64,000 nucleotides of DNA from Candidatus Sedimenticola sp. (ex Thyasira tokunagai). GTDB taxonomy: Bacteria > Pseudomonadota > Gammaproteobacteria > Chromatiales > Chromatiaceae. Under the pieces are notes generated by a model. It saw only the letters and a list, made by a program, of their open reading frames with translations. It was not told the DNA's origin and searched no databases. Positions within the stretch are counted from its first letter, which is position 1, and each line of letters opens with the position of its first letter. Shown piece after piece: positions 7,728 to 16,655 of the stretch. The DNA is taken from NCBI GenBank assembly GCA_037318855.1, contig CP134874.1, forward strand, positions 3,844,598 to 3,908,597, read 5' to 3'. The position numbers and the translations under genes are program-made.

Positions 7728-10292
7728 ATGAGTAACAAAGAGAACGATAAACACCTCCTCGAGCGCCTAAACCTATCCCGGCGTTCTTTTCTAAAAACCA
7801 GCGCTGTCGGGAGTGCCGCCCTGGCAGCCGGCGGACTGGTTGAGTTGAAAACGGCAAAAGAGGCCAAAGCCTTTGCCTATGAGCCCTATCCAACGGACAA
7901 CGATCTGGAGACAGTCGTCACCAGCTGCGCCCATAACTGCGGTTCGCGGCACATGCTGGTTGCGCATAAGAAAGGGGATGTTGTTGTCAGGCTCTCATCA
8001 GATGATGGCCGCTATCAAAGAGACGGGTATTACGGAAAAGACACTAATCTCGAGCCACAACTGAGAGCGTGCCTTCGTGGCCGTTCCTACCGGCAGCGCA
8101 TATACTCCGCAGAACGGCTGCTCCACCCAATGATGCGTGTTGGAAAACGGGGTGAAGGTAAATTCAAGCGTGTCAGCTGGGACAAGGCACTGAACCATAT
8201 CACCAACGAGATGCATCGCCTAAAGGATACCTACGGACCTACCGCAATACTTGATCAAAGTTACGCCGGCGCCTCTTACGGTGTACTACATAAGTCAGAT
8301 CAGATTGAAGGATTATTGGCTCGCTTTCTTGGCATCTTCGGTTGCCGTACAAATTCCTGGTCCGTTCCGTCCTACCAGGGAACAACCACCAGTTCGCGTT
8401 GGACCTTTGGGACGATTGAAGACGGCAATGAAGACGATGCATTTGCCGATTCAAAGCTGATCATTATGTGGGGCTGGAATCCTGCGTATACATTCCATGG
8501 CGGCAACACAGTCATGTATATGCGCATGGCGAAACAACGTGGATGTAAATTTGTTGTTATCGATCCTCAATATACCGACTCAGCGGCAACCTATGATGCT
8601 TGGTGGATCCCAATTAGACCCAATACCGATGCCGCAATGATGGCGGGTATGGCGCACTACATCTTTACCAATAACCTGCAGGATCAAGGTTTCATCAATA
8701 AATTCTGTCAAGGTATGGACAAGGGCACCATGCCGGGTTGGGCACAGGGCAAAGAGAATTTTAAAGATTACATCCTTGGGACCTATGACGATGAACCAAA
8801 AACACCGGCGTGGGCATCGAAGATCTGTGGAGTAGCGGAAGAAGAGATAATCAAACTGGCGCATATGTATGCGACAACGAAACCTGCAGCACTGAAAGCC
8901 TCATGGGGGCCAGGTCGAAACGCCTATGGCGAGCAGTACAATCGTATGGCAGCCGCGCTACAGGCAATGACCGGAAATATCGGCATACTCGGTGGCTGTG
9001 CAGAAGGTGTCGGCAAAGGATTCCATACCGAATCGATTGCCCACCCCTACGATCAATATTCCAATGTCTGGTATCAATCCATTAAATCTGATCGTTGGGC
9101 ACACTGTGTACTCAACTACCCCAACGTAAAGCGTGAAGAGATCGGACTCTGGCCCAGGGATGACAAGACTGATGGTCAAATCCCAAATATCAAGGCCATC
9201 TTCTGGCAAGGTTCTGACTGGTTCAACCAGCTCACCAATATCAATAAAGATATCGAGGCGATCAATAAGCTTGAGCTGGTAGTCTGCATGGATTCGACCA
9301 TCACACCATCCGGCCTCTATGCCGATGTGCTGCTACCGGTTTCAACTCACTTCGAACGGCACGACACCGCACTCCCCTGGTACAAAGGGCACTACTACAT
9401 CCATCGTCCCAAGGTGATCGAACCTATGGGCGAGAGTAAAACCGACCTGCAGATCTTCACCGAACTCTCCTATCGTCTGGGTGGTGAAGTACAAGGTCGT
9501 ACCTATAATCCCAAAGCAACACGGGACTATTGGAACCACAATGATGCGGTGGACGAAACCTATCTTCGCGAGTGGTGGGAAGGAAAAGTGATGGGTCACC
9601 AGGGCGTAGACATGTCTTGGAAAGAATTCAAAGCCAGAGGGGTTTATAAATTTAAGCTTGCGCGCCCACACGTTGCATTCCAGGACAATGTTGAGAAAGG
9701 TATTCCATTCCAGACCCCCTCAGGAAGAATTGAGATCCTGTGTACGGAGCTTGCGAATATCAAAGATTGGACTAAAACAAAATATGGCTACTATATCCCC
9801 TCAATCCCCAAGTGGATTGAGCCTTGGGAATCACTGAACCATCCAAAAACAGCGAAATATCCGTTCCACTTGATTACGCCACACCCGCGCTGGCGGACCC
9901 ACTCCATTTTCCATAACTGCTCATGGTTACGTGAAACCTATGAACAGGAAGTCACCGTCAACGCATCCGATGCGAAGAAGCTGGGACTGAAAAATGGTGA
10001 CACTGTAGAGGTGTGGAATGATCGCGGTAAAGTGGTTGTTCCGGTCTATGTTACCGAGCGCTGTATGCCCGGCGTATTGGTGATCCATGAAGGTGCCTGG
10101 ATGGATCTTGACAGCAATGGTATCGACCGAGCGGGTAACCCCGATTTTCTAACCCTCGATGAGCCCAGCCCAGCAGGGTCATTTGCCTACAATACGGTCC
10201 TCTGCGATATAAAGAAGACCGATCTGGAACATAAACCCGGGTGGGACAAACTGTCTACCTCCAGGGCGCATGTTTTTCGTCGTGACTCTTAA
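7728..10292 (+). CDS. Tat-exported DmsA-like molybdopterin oxidoreductase catalytic subunit
   Basis: 854 residues from ATG 7728 (RBS GAGGGAGAG). The twin-arginine signal SRRSFLK is near residue 23. An FS0 cluster segment, SCAHNCGSRHML with a downstream Cys in RACLRGRS, aligns with DmsA, but the third Cys ligand is His. Strong DmsA-type blocks follow: KLIIMWGWNP, VIDPQYTDSAA, WIPIRPNTDAAM, SWGPGRNAYGE, LTGN-like MTGNIGILGG, TPSGRIEI, and a C-terminal molydopterin-dinucleotide domain with NDRGKVVVPVYVT and MPGVLVIHEGAW. A Ser in VPSYQG aligns by eye with the Mo-ligand Ser of DmsA. Likely substrates are sulfoxides/N-oxides, or selenate as for YnfE; oxidative operation on sulfur compounds is also possible. 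It should form a complex with the DmsB-like protein that follows. Confidence 0.9.
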   Translation: MSNKENDKHLLERLNLSRRSFLKTSAVGSAALAAGGLVELKTAKEAKAFAYEPYPTDNDLETVVTSCAHNCGSRHMLVAHKKGDVVVRLSSDDGRYQRDGYYGKDTNLEPQLRACLRGRSYRQRIYSAERLLHPMMRVGKRGEGKFKRVSWDKALNHITNEMHRLKDTYGPTAILDQSYAGASYGVLHKSDQIEGLLARFLGIFGCRTNSWSVPSYQGTTTSSRWTFGTIEDGNEDDAFADSKLIIMWGWNPAYTFHGGNTVMYMRMAKQRGCKFVVIDPQYTDSAATYDAWWIPIRPNTDAAMMAGMAHYIFTNNLQDQGFINKFCQGMDKGTMPGWAQGKENFKDYILGTYDDEPKTPAWASKICGVAEEEIIKLAHMYATTKPAALKASWGPGRNAYGEQYNRMAAALQAMTGNIGILGGCAEGVGKGFHTESIAHPYDQYSNVWYQSIKSDRWAHCVLNYPNVKREEIGLWPRDDKTDGQIPNIKAIFWQGSDWFNQLTNINKDIEAINKLELVVCMDSTITPSGLYADVLLPVSTHFERHDTALPWYKGHYYIHRPKVIEPMGESKTDLQIFTELSYRLGGEVQGRTYNPKATRDYWNHNDAVDETYLREWWEGKVMGHQGVDMSWKEFKARGVYKFKLARPHVAFQDNVEKGIPFQTPSGRIEILCTELANIKDWTKTKYGYYIPSIPKWIEPWESLNHPKTAKYPFHLITPHPRWRTHSIFHNCSWLRETYEQEVTVNASDAKKLGLKNGDTVEVWNDRGKVVVPVYVTERCMPGVLVIHEGAWMDLDSNGIDRAGNPDFLTLDEPSPAGSFAYNTVLCDIKKTDLEHKPGWDKLSTSRAHVFRRDS

Positions 10293-10316
10293 TGGCTTGG
10301 CTGGAGGAGAGATACA

Positions 10317-10982
10317 ATGTCAGAAGTAAAGGACAAGAAAAAGATTAAGCAAGCGATTAAGCGTCGCAAAAAGGCCACCTATACACCTGTAGTGCCTGAT
10401 AACCAGCTTGGATTTGTTCATAACAATGTCGATTGCATTGGCTGTAGGGCCTGTGAGATAGCATGCAAGGATAAAAATGGCCTGGCTCCCGGACCAAGAT
10501 TCCGTCGCGTTCAATATATTGAAGGCGGTACCTATCCGGATGTCTACGCCTATAAAGTCAACATGTCATGCAATCATTGCAGCGAACCTGCTTGTCTGCC
10601 AACATGCCCCACCGGTGCTCTTTTCAAGCGTAAGGCGGATGGTATTGTCGATATCGATTCAACTCTTTGCATCGGTTGTCGACGCTGCGAAGCCGCATGC
10701 CCGTTTGGTGCACCGCAATTCGATGTGACTGAAAATGTCATGAAAAAATGTAATCTCTGTGTTGATGAGATTGAAGCCGGGCGCAAACCCTACTGTGTTA
10801 TGGCTTGCATGATGCGAGTTCTCGATATTGGGCCTGTAGAGGATATCTGGAGCGGCAAACTGAACACTGTTGCCGTTGGTCCTAATGACGAAGTCTCAAA
10901 GCAAGTAAAAAATATGGCGGATATTGAACTGACAAAACCCTCTATCGGCTTTGTCGCCCACAGAAACGGGAAGGTTGAATAA
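10317..10982 (+). CDS. DmsB-like four-cluster Fe-S electron transfer subunit
   Basis: 221 residues, RBS GGAGGAGAG. Cys motifs in order: CIGCRACEIAC, CNHCSEPACLPTCP, CIGCRRCEAACPFG and CNLCVDE with a later CVMAC, the DmsB/PhsB/NrfC arrangement for four [4Fe-4S] clusters. The N-terminus is very basic and there is no signal, consistent with piggy-back Tat export with the catalytic subunit. Its stop overlaps the next start (TAATG, 10980-10984). Confidence 0.92.
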   Translation: MSEVKDKKKIKQAIKRRKKATYTPVVPDNQLGFVHNNVDCIGCRACEIACKDKNGLAPGPRFRRVQYIEGGTYPDVYAYKVNMSCNHCSEPACLPTCPTGALFKRKADGIVDIDSTLCIGCRRCEAACPFGAPQFDVTENVMKKCNLCVDEIEAGRKPYCVMACMMRVLDIGPVEDIWSGKLNTVAVGPNDEVSKQVKNMADIELTKPSIGFVAHRNGKVE

Positions 10983-11743
10983 TGGCTATAAACTCATCTT
11001 CAGATCTGCCGCCGTTGGCGCAATTCTGTCATTTCACGGCAGAAGATCTAACGATGCTGGCAACACTGCATAGTAGTGAGCCGGATCAGACCCTGATTAC
11101 TGCGCTACATGAGACAGGCTTCCCCGAGAATCTTGGCATTTTAATGAAAAGCACACAGGGACTCTGGGCACTTGATTTCATGGATCGTGCTTTGACAACG
11201 ATACCTGAACCGGTAGATAAGCATTCACTGGATGAGCTTGCGGCCGACTATGCCGGTATCTACCTCAACTACTCGTTCAAGGTTTCACCTGAAGAGTCAG
11301 TCTGGCTTGATGAAGAGAATCTCACCCATCAGGATGCGATGTTTCAAGTACGGGAAGTTTACCAACAGCACGGCTTGACCGCGGCTGACTGGCGCAAAGT
11401 ACCTGATGACCACCTTGTTCTGGAGCTGCAATTCATTGCGTATCTGCTTGAGAATGGGCAGGATGAAGACGCTCTCAGGGAGAGCGGAAAATTCCTCGAT
11501 GAGCATCTGCTTCGTTGGCTCCCTCTGTTTGCCACACGAATAGCTGCAAGATGTGATACGCCTTACTATGCCGGCCTTGCGTCACTGACAGCCGCCTACT
11601 GCGAGGAGTTGAGGGATACCATTGTAAAGACATTGGGTGAACCAAGGCCTGATCCTGAAGAGATAGAGGAGCGGATGAAACCCAAAATCGATGCTCAACC
11701 TCAACCTGTACCATTCGTACCGGGAGTGGGCCCTACGGTGTAA
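10982..11743 (+). CDS. TorD/DmsD/NarJ-type maturation chaperone
   Basis: 253 residues, translationally coupled to the Fe-S subunit. It is an all-helical protein containing the signature-like LAADYAGIYLNYSF...EESVWLDEENLTHQDAMFQVREVY and an acidic helical C-terminal half with HLLRWLPLFATRI. Such chaperones bind the Tat signal of the molybdoenzyme and help cofactor insertion before export. Context next to the DmsA-like gene supports this. It ends in a Pro-rich tail (QPQPVPFVPGVGP). Confidence 0.85.
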   Translation: MAINSSSDLPPLAQFCHFTAEDLTMLATLHSSEPDQTLITALHETGFPENLGILMKSTQGLWALDFMDRALTTIPEPVDKHSLDELAADYAGIYLNYSFKVSPEESVWLDEENLTHQDAMFQVREVYQQHGLTAADWRKVPDDHLVLELQFIAYLLENGQDEDALRESGKFLDEHLLRWLPLFATRIAARCDTPYYAGLASLTAAYCEELRDTIVKTLGEPRPDPEEIEERMKPKIDAQPQPVPFVPGVGPTV

Positions 11744-11769
11744 TTTATCTTGCTCGCCAGATCCACTTT

Positions 11770-12843
11770 ATGCTCCGTACTCTTCTTACAAAGATCAACC
11801 ATGAGATTCGTCAGCCCGACGTAGTTGCAGATCGTTGTGTGCACAGTCTGGTAGATGGTGCGGAGTGTAATGCCTGTGTTTCGGTTTGTCCGAAAAAAGC
11901 CTGGATACTGGATGATGAGGCACTGGGATTTGACACCTCCTTATGTGATGGTTGCGGTCTCTGTGTACCCGCATGCCCCCAAGGTGCTATTGAAAAAACT
12001 GTAGAGTTGGAAATCAAACAGTCTGGCGACAGGCAGACTCTTCTCTGTACCTGTGAACCTACGCAAATCACAGAAAAAGATAATCTCCTCCCGTGCATCC
12101 ACTCCATAGGCACTCAGGAGATACTCGGGCTCTACAGCACTGGAGTGCGTGAGATTGCCGTTACCACCGAGGATTGCAATCAGTGTGAACGAGGGACCGC
12201 CACACGACTTAAAGAACGACTGGATTTGGTAAATAATGCCCTCAATTACCAAGGACTGGATAAGATAGAGTCACGCCACCTCTCCAGGAGCGAGTGGCTA
12301 TCACAGAACAAGCTGCTCTCCTGTGATGTCGAGGGGGAGCAATTAAGTCGACGATCTTTCCTTGGTAGCCTCTTGACCTCAGGGCTTGAGTCGGGAGTAA
12401 AACGAAGCTGCTTTACATTCAGTGCATCGACTGACTTCATGCCACCAGGCCGTCTTCTGCCACAATCCTGCTCAGATACTCTCTGGCCCTATCTACCAGA
12501 GATTGACCAGAATCTATGCAGTGGCTGTGATGTCTGCGCAAAAGCCTGCCCACATAGGGCCATCTCTCTGGATAGCCCAGAGTGGGCTACATGCTATCTC
12601 ATCGAACCGGCAAACTGCACGGGCTGTGGAATTTGCCACGATCTTTGCGATCAGGATGCGCTCTCTATACACCAATGGCGCATACAGGACCAACACCAAC
12701 TTGCCTTGGCAACACAACGATGCCACGCTTGCGGCGTTATTTATCACCGTCCTCAAGAAAAAGCAGTTGGCGATGAGTCAAAATGCCATATCTGCGCCAC
12801 ACACAATCACCACAGCAAACTTTTTCAGGTACTACCTAACTAG
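11770..12843 (+). CDS. Cytoplasmic polyferredoxin-like protein with zinc-ribbon-like tail
   Basis: 357 residues, no signal peptide. Cluster motifs: CNACVSVCPKKAW, CDGCGLCVPACPQGA, a central CTCEP...CNQCERG section, CSGCDVCAKACPHRA and CTGCGICHDLCDQDA, then a C-terminal CHACG...CHICATHNHH pair of CxxC sites. Comparable ferredoxin-like proteins accompany DMSO-reductase-family operons (NapF/NapG-like or maturation roles). The exact role is unknown; electron supply for enzyme maturation is plausible. No clear RBS precedes ATG 11770. Its 3' end overlaps the convergent DUF1223 gene by 12 bp. Confidence 0.8.
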   Translation: MLRTLLTKINHEIRQPDVVADRCVHSLVDGAECNACVSVCPKKAWILDDEALGFDTSLCDGCGLCVPACPQGAIEKTVELEIKQSGDRQTLLCTCEPTQITEKDNLLPCIHSIGTQEILGLYSTGVREIAVTTEDCNQCERGTATRLKERLDLVNNALNYQGLDKIESRHLSRSEWLSQNKLLSCDVEGEQLSRRSFLGSLLTSGLESGVKRSCFTFSASTDFMPPGRLLPQSCSDTLWPYLPEIDQNLCSGCDVCAKACPHRAISLDSPEWATCYLIEPANCTGCGICHDLCDQDALSIHQWRIQDQHQLALATQRCHACGVIYHRPQEKAVGDESKCHICATHNHHSKLFQVLPN

Positions 12844-13644
12844 TGGGCCATGCGGTAAGTTCGTTTCCTGTTTAATCCAGCCACCAACGGCTTGGAGTGG
12901 CTTCAAACTTCCATCATCACTCACCCAGGCGGCAAGGGCCAAGCGCCCACCTGAAGGGGGCTTGATGTCTGGAAGTCCAACTTCCCAATATCCACTTGAT
13001 GATGAGAGTTGGTGCTGTTCAAGTACGACAAAGTCCTGCTGTAACCGCTTGCCTGAATTCTCACCCCGCACGACATCTACATTAAGCCCAACACCCAACA
13101 CAACGATGTTGAGGGTCAGTTTTTTGCCGTGTGACTTTAGCAAAGGGTAGCTCGCCCTAACGGCGGCACCGTCTAACTCCAGTTGCAGCTGCGTGGGATA
13201 GCGCTTGCCATCAGGTAATGGGCGCTGCTTAAACCAACCACGCCACTCCTCACCATTCACTACAAATCCAGGTGTATAGACCGAACTGAGTACCCCCTCC
13301 TTACGGTAACTTCGTTGCCGTGCGCTGTACTCAGGCTTGGCAAAGCTGTCCTGCCATCCGATGTAGTCCCAATAGTCAACATGATATGCAACGGGAATAA
13401 TCTCCTTCCATAGGCGAGGGTCACTCTTCAGCTCACCCATCCAACGCTCTGCCGGTGGACAGCTACTGCAACCCTGTGAAGTATAAAGCTCAATAAGTGT
13501 CACCGGCCTGTCACCACTACTAAAATGTTGCACTTCTGCAGAGGTACTCATTGAGTAGAAGAGTGCCGAAATAATGACAAACAAAATCACTCGAAAATTG
13601 TTCGAATATGAGCTGTTATCTGTTCTTTCAAGCGTCATCCACAC
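12832..13644 (-). CDS. DUF1223 thioredoxin-like exported protein
   Basis: 270 residues with an N-terminal hydrophobic segment (about 20-36, likely signal or anchor). It contains the DUF1223 core: LIELYTSQGCSSCPPAERWM (CxxC redox pair), VAYHVDYWDYIGWQDSFA, YTPGFVVNGEEWRGW. The fold is thioredoxin-like. It starts 4 bp after the msrAB stop and so is in its operon. The adjacent MsrB domain resembles the PilB-type form that is recycled by a thioredoxin-like domain, so this protein may be its reductant; that is inference. Confidence 0.88.
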   Translation of the reverse strand: MWMTLERTDNSSYSNNFRVILFVIISALFYSMSTSAEVQHFSSGDRPVTLIELYTSQGCSSCPPAERWMGELKSDPRLWKEIIPVAYHVDYWDYIGWQDSFAKPEYSARQRSYRKEGVLSSVYTPGFVVNGEEWRGWFKQRPLPDGKRYPTQLQLELDGAAVRASYPLLKSHGKKLTLNIVVLGVGLNVDVVRGENSGKRLQQDFVVLEQHQLSSSSGYWEVGLPDIKPPSGGRLALAAWVSDDGSLKPLQAVGGWIKQETNLPHGPLVR

Positions 13645-13648
13645 ATCC

Positions 13649-14809
13649 TCACTGTTCAGGCATCTCAGCGGTTATGGTAGAGAATAGCTTCAGGTATTCT
13701 CCATAACCATCAGCCTCCATCTGTAACTCCGGGACAAAACGCAATGCAGCCGAGTTCATACAGTAGCGTTGGCCGGTCGGTGCCGGGCCATCATCGAAGA
13801 GATGCCCAAGGTGGGAGTCACCGATACGGCTACGTATCTCAGTACGTACGGAGAACAGTTTTCGATCCGTTTTTTCCACCACCACATCTGCGGCAATGGG
13901 GCGGGTGAAGCTGGGCCAGCCGGTTCCTGATTTGTACTTGTCGGTGGAGGAGAAAAGGGGTTCGCCGGTGACGATATCCACATAGATGCCCGGCTGCTTC
14001 TGATCCCAGTAGGGGTTGTCAAAGGGGCGCTCCGTGCCCTCCTCCTGGGTTACATGATACTGGAGTGGGGTCAGCATCTCTTTTATTGCTGCCTTTGCGG
14101 GCTTGGTGTATTGCTCGGTTGTCGCCATTTTATCACCTACCTCAGTCTCATCATTCTTGAATCTGGTGAAATCAACATGGCGTTCCTCACCCCAAACTTC
14201 ATCAACGAACTGATAGCGCCCTGAGTTAGAGGTGTAGAAATTATAGCGAATAGGGTTCTTCCTGTAATAGTCCTGATGATGCGCTTCTGCATTGTAGAAC
14301 TTGGTAAAGGGGACTACCTCAATGGTGACCGGTTTCTTATAGCGACCATCGGCAGTCAATTTATCTCTGGCAGCTTCAGCCAGTTTTTTCTGCTCTGCAT
14401 TGTGGTAGAAGATCGCCGGGCGATACTGGCTGCCGCGATCTGCGAACTGTCCTCCCGAATCCGTCGGATCCATCATCCGCCATAATCCCTGCAACAGACC
14501 GGAATAGCTGATGATTTTGGAGTCGTAATAGACCTGAACCGCCTCTGTATGGCCGGTCCCGCCTGCTGCAACCCGTCTGTATGATGGGTTTTCATCATCT
14601 CCACCGCTGTAGCCCGATACCGCCTCGTAAACACCGGGTAACTGTTCAAAGCCTGACTCCACACACCAGAAACAGCCACCGGCAAACGTAGCCACCGACA
14701 GGCTCTCCCGCATCTCTTTTGTCAGCTTCACTCTCTCTGCCATCGATTCATTACAACCGGATAACAGAATCAACAGGGAGAGCAAACCACTCCACAATAT
14801 TAATTTCAT
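13649..14809 (-). CDS. msrAB: Methionine sulfoxide reductase A/B fusion, exported lipoprotein
   Basis: 386 residues. The lipoprotein signal LLILLSGC places it outside the cytoplasm. An MsrA domain follows (catalytic GCFWCVE, GGDDENPSYRRV, TEAVQVYYD, HHQDYY), then an MsrB domain (YHVTQEEGTERPF, GIYVDIVTGEPLF, GWPSFTRPI, GDSHLGHLF, catalytic Cys in RYCMNSAALRF). The MsrB zinc CxxC pairs are absent, and the PilB-type resolving position reads SGTGWPS (Thr). It repairs oxidised Met in envelope proteins. It lies downstream of, and convergent with, the cluster that encodes a Met-rich exported protein, an attractive substrate. Confidence 0.95.
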   Translation of the reverse strand: MKLILWSGLLSLLILLSGCNESMAERVKLTKEMRESLSVATFAGGCFWCVESGFEQLPGVYEAVSGYSGGDDENPSYRRVAAGGTGHTEAVQVYYDSKIISYSGLLQGLWRMMDPTDSGGQFADRGSQYRPAIFYHNAEQKKLAEAARDKLTADGRYKKPVTIEVVPFTKFYNAEAHHQDYYRKNPIRYNFYTSNSGRYQFVDEVWGEERHVDFTRFKNDETEVGDKMATTEQYTKPAKAAIKEMLTPLQYHVTQEEGTERPFDNPYWDQKQPGIYVDIVTGEPLFSSTDKYKSGTGWPSFTRPIAADVVVEKTDRKLFSVRTEIRSRIGDSHLGHLFDDGPAPTGQRYCMNSAALRFVPELQMEADGYGEYLKLFSTITAEMPEQ

Positions 14810-14831
14810 CGCCTATTCCTCTAAATTGAGT

Positions 14832-14995
14832 TTAGGAGCCTCTAATTAAGTCTGGTTAGATTTAGGCTGAGATAAAATTATTCCAATTTGTTTCGAAGTG
14901 AGCGGCCATAGCCGCTATATTGCTGCGATCTTCGAAGCGAATTGGGGCAGTTTTAGCCCGCGTAAAGCAATCATGACTTGGTCAGAGTCTCCTTT
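14832..14995. repeat. MITE-like palindromic repeat, copy 1
   Basis: It begins AGGAGCCTCTAATTAAGTC and ends GACTTGGTCAGAGTCTCCTTT, imperfect inverted ends. The core GGCTGAGATAAAATT...GTTTCGAAGTGAGCGG is shared with copies at 32119 and 49789. It fills much of the 366-bp gene-free interval 14810-15175; the remainder (14996-15175) shows no gene. Confidence 0.8.
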
Positions 14996-15175
14996 ATGTG
15001 CGATTAAGTATGGATTAGGGGTTTAAACACTCCATCACGAAAAGATCACATTTCCATCCCAAACATTAGATCGGTTCGGGGCAGAGAGTCTTGCTCCACA
15101 ATCGCCGGATGATATCCACTCGGTGTTGAACGAAACAGATGTGCTGGATAGTTGTCAATGAGGCTGCCCGCAAGC

Positions 15176-16642
15176 CTACAGGCAGAGTGGCAGAGTGAAG
15201 CAGAAAGATGCCCCGCTTTTAACGCTATTTTGTACAGTCAATTCGCCATCCTGCAGTTCAGCAATACGTTTCGCTATGGCCAGCCCCAGACCTGCGTGGC
15301 CGCTTGTTCCCCCTCTGTTTTTTCCCTGATAGAAGGGTTCAAAGAGCCGGGGCAGATCATCTTCATCAATGCCCGACCCAGAGTCTGTAACAGTGACCGA
15401 AACGGTGCACTCTCCCGTCGTCAGACTCAGGTCAACCAAACCACCGACGGGGGTATGCTCGATCGCATTACTGATCAGGTTATCCAATAGACGTTCAGTC
15501 AGGGCGATGTCAGCGGTGATCAGCGAGGCCGTGGCCGGTGGGCTCATGCGCAGTTGCACTTGAGCCTTTTCAGCATGCAACCTGAACTTCTGGGCAACAT
15601 CCTGAAGCAGTTCGGCAATGGCGCAGGGTTCGAATTTTGGCTGTAGATCTCTCGCTTCCAGATGCGCAAGCTCAAATAGATCCTCAACCATACTTGTCAG
15701 CTGGGTGCTCTGACGCAGTGCGATTTCCAGATATTCCTGCTGAGTTGAAGTTTCCAGTTGTAGCCCCTTCATCCTCAGTGTTTCGAGGTAGCCGTGCAGG
15801 GCGGCTAGAGGTGTACGCAGGTCATGGGATATCTGAGCAACCAGCTCTCGGCGCAGTTGGTCCTGATCTTTCAACTCAGACAACTGAACAGTAATCCGCT
15901 CTGCCATACTGTCAAAGGCCGTACCTAGAAGAGCCACCTCGTCATGAGAATGACTCCCTTGTGAGCTATAGGGGATATGCTGGGTAAACTCACTGTGCCT
16001 GAAAGTATCCATTACCTGAGATAGACGCTGCAGTCTACGGGTGAGCAGATGAAACAGGAGCAGTCCGATCAGAAGCCCAATACCCAGACTGACGGCAACC
16101 ACCCAGGCACTGAAACGAAGTGCATAACTCTCCAGAACAATCTGTTCTGCAGAATCAAACTCCTCACCCTGTAGCACTACATAAAGATAGCCCTCTGGTG
16201 CATCACCGGAGGGTACAGGGGTGACGGAAAAGGCTTTTTTGCGGTCATGGGAGCGTGGATCATCACCCAGCAAGGGGAAGTCATCTCCACTCAGGAAAGC
16301 CTGGATCGGGGCAATATCCACGTGCTCTCTTTTTACCCGGCCGGGGTCTGCTGAAAAGGAGAGAATACGCCCCCCCTCATCCAGTAGATAGATCTCAATA
16401 CTGGGATTGATATCCATATAGGCGCTGAAGGTCTTCTTCAGTGCCGCCGCATTTATTTCCCCCTCTTCAACAAGATTACGATCTGCAACGATGCGCGATG
16501 CCAGATCACGGTTGAAGTGCTGGGTGAGCTCCTGCAGATAGCTTTTGATAGTTGATGAAGTGATGACACCGTAGGTGATACCAATGGTGATAAAAATAAC
16601 CACCAACGTGGCAGAGAGACGGGAATATAAGGTGTGGAACAC
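15176..16642 (-). CDS. EnvZ/BaeS-type membrane sensor histidine kinase
   Basis: I choose the GTG at 16642, giving 488 residues (FHTLYSRLSATLVV...), because it lies 13 bp after the regulator stop with GGGAG upstream; the longer frame to 16735 would overlap the regulator by 80 bp. Layout: membrane helix, periplasmic sensor (about 35-170), second helix, HAMP, HisKA with ISHDLRTPLAALHG, and HATPase with LLDNLISNAIEH, DSGSGID and GLGLAIAKR. It partners the OmpR-type regulator immediately upstream. Signal unknown; the nearness to msrAB suggests an envelope-stress role but nothing proves it. Confidence 0.9.
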   Translation of the reverse strand: MFHTLYSRLSATLVVIFITIGITYGVITSSTIKSYLQELTQHFNRDLASRIVADRNLVEEGEINAAALKKTFSAYMDINPSIEIYLLDEGGRILSFSADPGRVKREHVDIAPIQAFLSGDDFPLLGDDPRSHDRKKAFSVTPVPSGDAPEGYLYVVLQGEEFDSAEQIVLESYALRFSAWVVAVSLGIGLLIGLLLFHLLTRRLQRLSQVMDTFRHSEFTQHIPYSSQGSHSHDEVALLGTAFDSMAERITVQLSELKDQDQLRRELVAQISHDLRTPLAALHGYLETLRMKGLQLETSTQQEYLEIALRQSTQLTSMVEDLFELAHLEARDLQPKFEPCAIAELLQDVAQKFRLHAEKAQVQLRMSPPATASLITADIALTERLLDNLISNAIEHTPVGGLVDLSLTTGECTVSVTVTDSGSGIDEDDLPRLFEPFYQGKNRGGTSGHAGLGLAIAKRIAELQDGELTVQNSVKSGASFCFTLPLCL

Positions 16643-16655
16643 GAAACTCGTCTCC

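Noticed and set aside
12422..13150. 242-residue plus-strand frame
   Set aside because: Overlaps the polyferredoxin in another phase and the DUF1223 gene in antisense; no recognisable motif.
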